DNA of 64,000 bases from Membranipora membranacea (Eukaryota; Bryozoa; Gymnolaemata; Cheilostomatida; Membraniporidae), in contig OU612067.1 in assembly GCA_914767715.1 (NCBI GenBank), positions 16,063,001 to 16,127,000 of the forward strand, written 5' to 3'. Below the pieces are notes generated by a model that was not told the origin of the DNA, made no database searches, and saw nothing but the letters and a program-made list of their open reading frames with translations. Position numbers and translations under genes: made by a program. Positions 26,570 to 36,620 of this stretch are shown one piece after another; position 1 is the stretch's first letter, and every line of letters starts with the position of its first letter.

Positions 26570-27010
26570 TTCGCATAATGGGGAAAAGTATCCCATTAGC
26601 TTCAGTCTTCCATCAACCTGCCCCTAAGGCTTTTATTCTCCGACTGCAAAACGCAAGAAGATAGAAAGTGGTCAGCAATCCTTACTTGTCATTATGGAGG
26701 TATGACTTTGTTCTGGCACACAGGTGTTGCATTCTTGTAGTTCAATTGGTGAGGCCCAGGTTTATCATACAAGTGGTGTTCAATACCAGGCGAAAGAATG
26801 GATGGTTTTAGGAACGATATCCCCTTGTATAACCTTGGGCTGTTATAAACTCGCAATCTGACTGTTTTCCATTTCAGGTGGTACAGGAAGCACTGGCGAT
26901 ATAAACGGTGTCATAATAACTGTGTTGTTGTGTTGTTGGAATAAGCTTCATTATTACCTCCTCGGTATTAGTGTCAAATCATGTCAGAAAAAAGAAGGTA
27001 AACATGTACA
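26570..27010 (+). pseudogene. Broken R4-like CCP and membrane exons
   Basis: The stretch 26576-26697 matches the second CCP exon of R4 over its length (shared CCATCAACCTG, GTGGTCAGCAA), but has a TAA where R4 has a Gln codon and a frameshift. The stretch 26878-27008 matches the R4 membrane exon after a good acceptor. It opens with the same GGTGGTACAGGAA, then shifts frame within the helix; the second half reads ISFIITSSVLVSNHVRKKK in another frame, close to R4. The third CCP of R4 and any signal peptide or FN2 exon are missing. It is the plus-strand counterpart of R4 on the other side of the spacer. Confidence 0.75.
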
Positions 27011-27564
27011 CTACTTTCTGGCAAAAATGTCAACGGTGTTTTTTATCATATTGTAAAATGTCATTTTTTACAAAAGTTGTTTTCCTTTTTAACATGCAAG
27101 AACAACTCCCCTAAACATAATAAGAATGCATTTGGAGCAGATGACAGCAAAATACAATTAGATGTTGGTGAAAGTAAAAGTATGCGCTATCGTCATACAC
27201 TCTTTACACTGGTCATTGAATTTAATTTGCATAGTAGAAAGGCATATGAAGCAGGTACCACTTTCGTCCACTGGCGACAGTTTAGGTCAAGCCAACTCAG
27301 TTTTTAAAACAATTTAGAATAGCTTTTCACAGCTCAATCTACAAAAAGATTACTGTGATTGGTCATTCCTCATGAATGCCTGATTCTTGCTGGTTGGAAA
27401 GAAACAGAAGAATTGGCCGCCCTTAATGAGGGACATAAGATGCCATTAATCCTCATACTGAGAATGTGATACATCCTAGAAAACTAGAATGCATCCTATA
27501 TGTGATTTGGTGAGGTCATAAAAGATATCCTGAGATAGGCGTGCAGCGAGCTGCTAAAATTGAA

Positions 27565-27745
27565 ACTGGCACTAATCGGCCATTGGCAGTGACACGGGAG
27601 AGGTATACACCCGAGGGTGCTGGGGGCTGGAACAATCAACATTGAAAGCTCCCCCAGTGGGGCTCGAACCCACAACTCCTACGGCACTAATCGCCTGGCA
27701 GTGAATAGCAAGCACGCTAACCGATTGCGCCATCTCACCATCTCC
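27565..27745 (-). mobile_element. tRNA-like SINE
   Basis: Minus strand: head TGGTGAGATGGCGCAATCGG with an A-box-like stretch, B-box-like GGGTTCGAGCCCC, then a body of about 100 bp. The long insert between the two boxes speaks against a working tRNA. Confidence 0.55.
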
Positions 27746-28218
27746 AAAAAAGAATGGGTCGATGGCGCTAATTAGATAGCCCGCTATTCACTACTCGGAG
27801 TTGTGTTCTCTCATCCCACAGCACATTCCAATCCATCATTGCCACCCTATGAAACACAGCGTACGTGTTAGGGTTATTGGCCTTACATGGCCCATTGCTG
27901 GGACACTTCAATCTGAGCCTATTGGTCAAGAAGCGATGCCTGATTTTATATGTAAATGAAAGTCGTACTAAGAAATAAAGCCATTCACTCCTTTTAAAAA
28001 GGTGACTCACATTCAACGAGGAAGTGTGTATACAATATTTATATAAACAATATCACTTAACATGCTGATAAAAGGCCTAGTGAGTTAAGTCAGTCATTCT
28101 CATTGAGGGTGTACAAATGAAAGTATGTAAACACATTGCATAGAGGCAGCAAATCTAACCTGTTTGAGAGCTGCGGCAGTTAGTGTATTTGATTTACATC
28201 GACAATCTTCAGGATTCT

Positions 28219-31200
28219 ATGATGGGATACATTTTGCACATTGTCCTCACATTGATCATCGGATATGCCTCGCAAAGACAGACACTGGCAGCAGCGGGTA
28301 AGACTCAATATCTTTTATCAAGTATCTTTTCTATGTCAGCTTCAAGGTGATTCTAGTACTTCGTTTCAGATAAGTAGGAGGTGGCTCAGTTGGTTAGGGC
28401 GTTGTTCCTTTAGCAGGCAGATGTTAAAGGCCGTAGATTCAAATCCCACTGCAGTCCATCAATTACTGAGGTTTTGTTGGCCCTCAGGAGTGCTCCGACC
28501 TGCCTGCAAACAGAGAACAACCCTATTGTGGCCTCGCCGCTAATGCAACTTATATTTCGCGGGCCATGCTTTGGGATAAGGCCTGTGACAAGACACCTAA
28601 CTTTAATCAACCTTTTAATCGTATTACAAGCACAAGAGAGAACCTGGGCTTGTTGTGGCTTAACCTGATCGTTGTAACAATTAATGGAAAGATCTAGATG
28701 TCAGGAGTAGGAGATGGCTCAGTTGGTTAGAGCGTCCTTCTTCAGCAAGCAAGTGTTGAGTGTCATGGGTTCGAACCCCACTGCAGTCCATCGGCTACTG
28801 GGGATTGTTGGTCCCCCAGGTGTGCTCTGACCTGCTTCAAACCTGAGAGCAACTTGGCGCTGAGTATGGCAGCCACACCCTTAAGGCACCTTTATTTTCA
28901 ATTCTTCCAACAGAGACAGAACTTGCGATTGTAACCCAATATAACTCAATTTTGTTATAATTTCACGTACAGATACAGCCTTACGCCTAGAGAGCAGCAA
29001 CAGAGATGGACAGATAAATGTTAATGATGATCCTCATGGTTACTTAATCAGCCATTGGAATTATGGTGATGAAAACTACGCTAACAACATCGACTCATCA
29101 ATTACATTGACTGGTTTGAAAGCAGACCAACAAGTTGTCATCAACTTTAGAGGATTCGAGATTTACACTTATCCTAGAATCTGTTGTTGTATAAATGACT
29201 ATCTTCAAATATCAGGCTTGAGAGATAGTAATGATATTAAGTATTGCAGTGACAATGAAAGATCCCCGCCACTGGGACGATACATCACGTTAACTGTCAA
29301 GCGAGATGAAATAAAATTCAAATTTGTTACCAACAGTAAGCCCGGGACCCGAGACGATGGCTTCAGGCTAAGATATGATGGTGAGTCAATGAATGCGATA
29401 TGCTTTATATAATTTTTTTATTTCTATTTGCCCATCATGTCACTCGGACATATGGTATCAGACACAAATGCGTGGTAATGATAAAACTAATCAAGTGAAT
29501 ATGATGGAATCTATCATTCTGACCAAAACATCCCAAAATACAAAATGAATCGGAGTTTATCTGAAACTTTTATGCACGCTGGCTTAGCTGCCCTTTTAAG
29601 ACAGTTTGGCCAAAGGTTCGCCGCCTTGCTTGTTTGTGGAATCTGCATGATGCAAAGTGAAGTGCTGTGTTTGTGCTTGACCACATTTGGTGCAGTCTAT
29701 TACATCCGTTAGCTTGAAATTCACAAGTGGAATGGCCCGTGACCAGTTAACACTGATATGAGGTTACTGATATCCCAGCATCCGAAGCAAAAAAGCCCAG
29801 TTTCAAATCTAAGATTCAGAACATCATCGAATGACATTGAAATTTTTCCCATAATGAATTTTCAATTCCATAGCCCACTCTTGGATTCCCTTTTTTTATG
29901 ACTAATTGGATTATAGGGAGCGCTGCTTCTGGACCATAAAGAGTCACTTGCGCGACCAGCCAGTAAGTCAGCTTGTAAATTAACGTAAATCCAAAGACTT
30001 CAAAATAAAGGCAAGATAAATATTGTTATTGAGTGTACGGGTCTTTGTTATGCAATAGAGCCAAAATTTCTTTATATCCCTATACCGTACGAAGGTGAAA
30101 TATAGCAAGTGCTTTCAGAAGCCTTCAATTGTCTTGGAAAACAAAACAAGAGTTCATGTTGATCGTGTCAAAGATTATAAATACATTGATTGTGTGGAGA
30201 AAAGCCATTATTTTAACAACCCAAAGCTCAAAATCATACAAATGGAAATAAATTTACAGTGATAACAATAAAGACATTTGTAATGTTTTACAGTTATTCC
30301 AGTAACAACTACAGCAAGCATCCACACATCAGTCAGTGACCAGATGGTAACAGAACAGCTCGGGAACACAACAGGTAGGTGACAAATCTCCGAAGAAAAT
30401 ATAAGTATTATTTTCTATCGAATTGGTTTTATATTTTTACTGTTGTTATTACCCCCCCCCCCCCCACCCCGGGCTCTTGCCAAGCCGGACGGCGCCTGCA
30501 ATTTGTTGCGAAGATCTAAGAGTGAAATAACTGTTGTAATGTACAACAACGTGTAGATCTCCTTGATTTTATTTTTGTCTAAAATCTTTCTCAGCCCTCA
30601 TTTCACCTGTATTTTTGGTTTTCAAATTTTGCATTTGATTGCACCTGACTTTCTTTTGGAAGGCTTTATTCCAGCTAGCTCTAAAACCTTTTTTAGAGAC
30701 AGATACCTATTACATTATCACACTGATCAATTAAGACAAAAAATCACTACAACTTTTAACTCTTTACCAATTCAGATACGCTCAGCAACCAAACTCACTC
30801 ATTTTAAACAACAACTATCAAAGCACTTTATATCCTATTAATTCTTGTTACTTGAGTATTTTTTCTTTTTCTCTCCGCTTAAGTTTTGTCTTTTTTGTTC
30901 TGTCACTGCATGAAAAACATTCCTAAAGATGATGTAGAATGACAATAAAAGTATATATAATATATATATATATATTTCTTTGTTAATGATTCCCCATTTG
31001 AACCTATATAAACAGTATCCTCAAAAAACACCAAAATTACCCTATGTTTTACCAGCAATCATATAGCCAATGTGTTGGCTCTGATTGGCCCACCCGACAG
31101 CTAATCAGATCAGAGCCAACACATTGGCTAGTAATCATAATACCATGATATAGAATGGTGTGTATTTATGTCTGTATGTATTTATTTTGCATGTATGTGT

Positions 31201-32248
31201 AAACATGAGTTTCCATGTCATTTACAGTCATTTGGAGCGGCATCAGACATCCTCTCACTATTGGTTTGATCGTAGGGGCCGTTGTTATCATACTGATCTT
31301 CGTCGTAGTTGTCTCCCTTCTCATATTGAGAAAAAGGTAACTTTTATTTCTTTTCTTTCTCTTCCACAACAACATTCAAACACAATCCATTCAAACATAA
31401 TACTGTCCATTCGCAACAAAGATAGTATGTAGCATATATATAACATCTTATGATACTGTACATCTATCAGTAGAAGTCTTGCAGGTCATTTTTGTGACTG
31501 TTTTATCAATATATTGGTCATTATTAATTCGAAAAACTTTTCTTTAAATCTCTGAATATTTAGAAAGATGAGAGGAAACAAAAATTCTCCGCTATCTCAA
31601 AACGCCTCTTATCGACCAGAGTACTCGTATCGTAGGACCAATGATAATAATGACTATCAGCTTGCTTATGAACTCCACGACCTACCTCAATCTAACCAGT
31701 AAGAGATTTTTTCTATATTGAGTTTACGCCTTGAATGAAGCCAGTTTGAAAACTGTGGCAACTCGGTATCGAGTTGATTGCATTAAAACTGCTCGATGCT
31801 CAAAGCTGTGGAGTGGCAGGTTGTGGCCTGATATGGCGTGCGTGGTGTGGCGAGGGGTTGCGGGCGTGGCGGGCGCGTTGTGGCGGGCGCGTTGTGGCAG
31901 GCACGTTGTGGCAGGCACGTTGTGACGGGCGTGTTGTGGCGGACGCAGCGTGGCAGGCGCTGTGTGCCTCATATAATATTGTATTATATCTAAGATGCTT
32001 TCCAGTATATCTATCTGATACGAACTTGTTCCTTTCTGTCTTTTTGAGATCATGACTTGCATGAATTCATACATGTACAGGTTTTTATTACCTATTTAGA
32101 TGATTATCGATGAGAATACATATTGTGTTGTAGGGTGAGTGAAGGAGATAAAGAAGACAGTGGACATACCAGAGGAGCTGTGACATCAGAGCAAAGTGAT
32201 TGTGATAAGAATGAAGTAGAACTGGTGGATAATGAGCTCTATGGCTGA
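28219..32248 (+). CDS. R5: CUB single-pass receptor with tyrosine tail
   Basis: Six exons: 28219-28297, 28973-29380, 30294-30374, 31228-31336, 31564-31698 and 32134-32248. They join in frame to about 308 aa. Exon 1 is a signal peptide (MMGYILHIVLTLIIGYAS). Exon 2 is a CUB lacking the first Cys pair, with CCCINDYLQISGL and IKYCSDNE. Exon 3 is a short Thr/Ser stalk (VIPVTTTASIHTSVS). Exon 4 is a membrane helix (GLIVGAVVIILIFVVVVSLL) followed by RKR. The tail has PEYSY, NDYQLAYEL and a C-terminal ELVDNELYG. It mirrors R3 exon for exon, on the opposite strand. The 5' flank shares a TTGATTTACATC-like stretch with R6, which may mark a common promoter or UTR. Introns hold two SINEs, a LINE fragment, a foldback and a minisatellite. 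Confidence 0.88.
28374..28645 (+). mobile_element. tRNA-derived SINE in R5 intron 1
   Basis: Head GTAGGAGGTGGCTCAGTTGG, B-box-like GATTCAAATCCC, and a tail ending near CAACCTTTTAATC. Same family as the minus-strand copy at 16690-16934. Confidence 0.75.
28706..28910 (+). mobile_element. tRNA-derived SINE in R5 intron 1
   Basis: Head GTAGGAGATGGCTCAGTTGG and B-box GGGTTCGAACCCC, then CTGCAGTCCATC as in the neighbouring copy. The tail is different or shortened, so it is a related subfamily. Confidence 0.75.
30585..30965 (+). mobile_element. 3' end of a LINE in R5 intron 3
   Basis: The open frame ends in residues typical of the C-terminus of CR1/L2/Jockey-like reverse transcriptases: FNSLPIQIRSATKLTHFKQQ, then a stop. 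About 120 bp of 3' UTR follows (TGCATGAAAAACATTCC) with an AATAAAAG and a TA-rich tail. The element is 5' truncated, as is usual for LINEs. A second tail copy lies at 60955-61040. Confidence 0.7.
31064..31131. repeat. Foldback, 68 bp
   Basis: The arms TAGCCAATGTGTTGGCTCTG and CAGAGCCAACACATTGGCTA are exact inverted copies around a short loop. It lies in R5 intron 3. Confidence 0.85.
31866..31963 (+). repeat. 14-bp GC-rich minisatellite, ~7 units
   Basis: Units of the type GTGGCGGGCGCGTT with some variation. It is in the last intron of R5, between the juxtamembrane exon and the final exon, where R2 carries its 10-bp minisatellite. Confidence 0.9.
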
Positions 32249-33695
32249 TATACTAGAAAGACTAATATTATTTATTGTTGTTACCATTTTTAGAAATTTG
32301 CACAGCCATGATCCAAGTCCCACTTGGTGGGGGGATGAATCTTGAAAATACACCTTTGCACTTGTGATGCACTATAGAGACCCTATGGAGATCCTATGGA
32401 TGAAGGGACAAAGTGTGGCATGCCTAGATATTGCGTGGCTTTGAAATTTTAAACTATCATGTTGTCATCACCTGGCCGCATCAAATGATTCACCAGGTTG
32501 TAATAGACTGTTTACACCTTCCCACATTCATGTGTATGCCGTATAGGTGCAGCCTCCACTGTCCCATTTTAAATTTGACATCAATCAAGATTTTGCCAAC
32601 ATTTTTGTCAAGTTTTTTTTTCTTTTACTTCATCCTACTTAGATTTATTAGTGCTGTTTTCTTTTATTTATTTTTGATATTAATATGCATCGGAATAACA
32701 GCGACCAAGTTGTACTGCGGAACACTTCTCAAAACCCAAACCACCAACATGAGGTCGAAGTGATGTTCCTGTCCTGACCTGTTGAAAAAAGGTTGTCTTC
32801 CATTTGTATGAGTGAGGGTATATTACCATGAGTTAATGGGGCTCGTTAATCTCTGATACAAATAATGGTATTCCACCTCTGATTGACCATGGTCATTCTG
32901 AAACCATTTTGTGAGCAAATATTGTTCTATTCCTATAATGTTATTGAATGTCGTGACATTGTTATTGGGTAAAAAATGAACTGAGGTAAAATATACATTG
33001 TACTGGTATTAAAGACAACAGAACGACCAAAGCAATATATAGTCTGGCAGTTAGGACTGCAGTAGTAAAATAGTAAAATTTCATGGCATTTCTGGGTTAA
33101 ATTCATGTCCAGCATTTGAAATTACCCCCTTTTTCATCAATGGTACCTGTGAGGGATTAAATCTAGGACTATATATATTTTGAGTGTCAAAATATTGCAT
33201 AACTACTCCAGAACTAGCTGTCAGACTATACATTGCTTTTGTCCTTCTGAAGTCTTTAATAGTTTCAAGTAAGGGTTTCTGACTACTCAGATCAAAATGG
33301 ATCTTCACAGCCCAAAACGAATTCAAAAAGCCGTGACTCATCCATATGAATCGGATTGGCTTTTGTTCGAATTTTGAATGCAAAGGAAGAGTATTGGCTA
33401 TTGTAGACATTCATCCAAATATAAACAGCACGCTGACTAACACCCAACAAGGAAGTATATATACAGTGTCAGCGCAGAGACTATAGATTTATATCGTCTT
33501 TGATATGAGCATAAATTAGTGAACATGGATATTAACAAAGGGCAAGAAATAAGAGTAAGAAAAACGATCAATGTATGAGAGCTTGAGCAGGGGGGGAATA
33601 TGTAAGCAAACTTAAGTGCACAACAAAGTGAAAGAAGCAGAGCAGCAGCCAGCATATTGGATTTACATCCTCAGTTTTCATGTGATAGTCAAAGT
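32249..33695. other. Intergenic space between R5 and R6
   Basis: No coding exon is supported. A 109-codon minus-strand frame at 33410-33081 resembles nothing I know. The last ~50 bp share a short stretch with the R5 5' flank. Confidence 0.4.
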
Positions 33696-36620
33696 ATGAG
33701 CTCCAAGATGTGTAGTTTTGCATACATTGTCTTCACACTGATCATTGTATCACCCCTACATAGACCGATACAGGCAGCAGGTAAGAGTTAAATAATCCTC
33801 TGCACCACCACAGATAAACTGTGTATCAACATCAAACTATACAATCTATCATACAAGATAACATTCAATATATCATGTCAGATGTATGAATATTGTGACG
33901 ATTCTTGGCATCGATTGTGTCTACCCTCACCCTCATCTCGTATGCTCTCCTTATATCTTCATCTCTCTCACGTCCACAAACATGACCATACCATCCTAGC
34001 CTTTTTTTTCATATGATATCTCTGATGGCATCATATTTGCTTCTGCTGTTATCTCTTTATTCCTTCGGTGCTCCTCTAAGCTTATCCCAATGCAGTACCT
34101 TAGCACACACGTCTCACAAGACCTAACCCTGTCTATGAGGGTTCCTGTTGCAGGCCAGGTCTCATTCCAATATGTCAGGGCTGGTCGTATAGCAGTCTAC
34201 AATATTATGTTCTGACTTAATGCTCATACCACTCGAAATGAAAAATAAGTGGTATTTGTAGTTAATATTTATATGTTCTTTTATAGTTATTCCAGCTCCA
34301 ACTACAACCAGGAGAAGCACCATAACTTCAGTCAGTGTCCGAATGACAACTCTGAAGGGTAGGTGTTGCATATTCACAGACTGTCTAAGGAATATTCAAG
34401 ATTCTACGGAATTTATATATTCTTAGTCATTGTTGAACTCCTTCGGTTGACTGACTGGGAGTTTTATCACCCGTCCACCTGACACAAATCATATCTATTG
34501 GAGCTATTACCAAATCTACTGAATTTAATTCAGTAGTAATTATTACCAAATCTACTTGAATTAAATTCAGTAGATTTGGTAATAGTAGTAGTTATATTTG
34601 AAGTTAATCTTTATAATGCTCTTCTACAGTTATTCAAGCTACAACTACAACCAGGAGAAGCACCATAACTTCAGTCAGTGTCCGAATGACAACTCCGAAG
34701 GGTAGGTGTCGCATATTCACAGACTGTCTAAGGAATATTCAAGATTCTACTGAATTTATATATTCTTAGACATCGTTGAGCTCCTTCGGTTGACTGACTT
34801 AGAGTTTGATCACCCATCCACCTGACACAAATCATATCTATTGAAGCTATTACCAAATCTATTGAATTTAATTCAGTAGTAATTATTACCAAATCTACTC
34901 GAATTCAAATAATTGAATCAAAAAGTTCAATATCTTTATTTCGGTTCTAGCACTAACATAACTTTGTCAGATAAAGGAAAAAACATAGTGCTACTGCATG
35001 CCCCATGAGATCAGCCAACCCATCTTATGTTATGTTGAGTTCACTTAGCTCTTTTATATTATTTTCTTTTTTTGCAATGAATTTTAGTAAAAATTATTGT
35101 AGCTTGTATGTCTATGCATTGTCCGATAATTAAGTTTAATCATTAACGGCCCAATCTTTGTTTGCTTCATTCCATTCCAATGAGATCTTTGTCAACCCTT
35201 CCTCTAAACCAAACTATAAAGTTGAAAAACGAGGAGGGCTTGGGGAGAAGGTGACATGTATTGTCATCAAAATATTCGGTTATTATGCCCATGTTCAATG
35301 ATTACAGGACATGGCAGTGACAATGGAAAACCACTTGCTATTGGACTAAGTGTAGGTGCAGCTGTTCTCATATTGATCATCATTGCAGTTGTCTCTTTTC
35401 TCATCATGAGAAAAAGGTAAGACTTATTCTCATTAGACCAGATTTTTGCGTTTAGTTTCCCTCCTGAAAATAATATAAATCACAGCCCGTCCCTTAATTT
35501 GTTGGTTCAGACTTTGAAGTTGTTTGCAGAATGGTGTTTTCTCAACCATTTATCTCTTTTGCTCAAAATGAAAACTATAGCTACAATAAATTTAGAGTTT
35601 AAGTTGGATGCTATCAGTGCTTACATTCATTATTTATAACTGTTTTTAAATCTCCTTTAATTTTCCAACTTTTAACTACATCTGACTCTAAATGCAAACA
35701 AAATAATTTTTCTCAATTTCAGATCAGCCGCAACTGGGACAACTCAGCAACTTGTTACGGAAATCATCGACATGAACGGTATGGATTCAGCTTTGATTCA
35801 AATCATAATAAATTACCGTTCACATTGTTATGCTTTGAGGTCTCACAGTTATTACAAGGCTGTTGAATATGAGACATTGATCTCCAATAATGCTTTTCTA
35901 AACTAATCTAAACGGTTACAATTCGAACGATGTTAGGACGGAAACATGTTAAAAAGCAAAGCAAAGTCATAGTAAGCCAATATCAGAGTGGCATGCATCA
36001 TGGGAAACAACTCACAGTGGGCCAGTGGGCCAGTGGAACTCGAAATGCATTATTAATTATCAAATCTAACGCATTTTAGAATTATTTTGATTGCTCTGTA
36101 GTCTGCACAACACACAAATGAGAGAGTTTGGCTTCTCCAGCTAATTATGATAAAATTGCGAATCATATTTCTTTGAGTGGTAGTTCAATAGGTCTGTTGT
36201 TGGTCGAATAGCCATGATGTGCCTTTCTTAAATGGATTTGATAAATTTTGTTCTCTTATTGTGTAACAGCTGCTGATTGGAAGTTCGGAAACAGTAAGAG
36301 TTTACTAGGATGAATCGAGAGGGAACAACCCAGCTCGATCTAGATCATGTTAAGAATGACCACTGAAATATATTGATTATCCTTTTTTATTGAAAGGTGG
36401 AATAAACAATCTTACTGCTGACTATGACGAGGTTGGATTGGACCTCTCCCAAGTTAATCCAGCTGTCAACTCTGATAGTGACAATCAGCCCAACGATGGA
36501 GTTTACACATATGAGAACATTGGTGGTGATATTCAGGCGGTTGGGGGAGAGTATGAGATGGTGAGGCAAGGAGAAGAAGGAAGCGATCATCATCTGTACA
36601 CATCTCTAAGAAAGGAGTAA
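33696..36620 (+). CDS. R6: CUB-less receptor paralogue, tyrosine tail
   Basis: Seven exons: 33696-33780, 34287-34358, 34630-34701, 35308-35416, 35723-35778, 36270-36293 and 36397-36620. They join in frame to about 213 aa. Exon 1 is a signal peptide (MSSKMCSFAYIVFTLIIVS). No CUB exon follows; the two next exons are near-identical copies of one Thr/Ser stalk (VIPAPTTTRRSTITSVSVRM and its twin). Exon 4 is a membrane helix (GLSVGAAVLILIIIAVVSFL) followed by RKR and is closest to R3. The tail differs from R3 and R5: DYDEVGL, VYTYENI (a YxN site as used by Grb2-type SH2 domains), GEYEMV and LYTSL near the C-terminus. The extracellular part is only about 50 residues, so it may act as a signalling partner rather than a ligand binder; that is inference. 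The 24-nt exon 6 is the least certain. Confidence 0.78.
33895..34200 (-). mobile_element. LINE reverse-transcriptase fragment in R6 intron 1
   Basis: On the minus strand the residues VLRYCIGISLEEHRRNKEI, then after a frameshift RLGWYGHVCGRE, match the C-terminal region common in RTE/Jockey-like LINEs (LRY.LG...D..RN.EI, then RL.WYGHV). It is degenerate. It lies exactly where the CUB exon would be expected in R6. Confidence 0.6.
34253..34908 (+). repeat. Tandem duplication of the R6 stalk exon
   Basis: Two direct copies of about 310 bp (34253-34566 and 34596-34908), each with acceptor, stalk exon, donor and flanking intron. The exons differ at a handful of bases. Each unit also ends in a palindromic GAATTTAATTCAGTAG-like stretch. 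Phase 1-1 makes the duplicate exon frame-neutral. Confidence 0.88.

Noticed and set aside
26342-26596. 84-codon minus-strand frame, first taken for a reverse-transcriptase end
   Set aside because: It lacks the LP..IR and FK motifs seen in the LINE at 30585, and overlaps the broken CCP exon on the other strand.
27565-27745. tRNA gene
   Set aside because: Both promoter boxes are present but the spacing is too long and acceptor arms do not pair; kept as a SINE.
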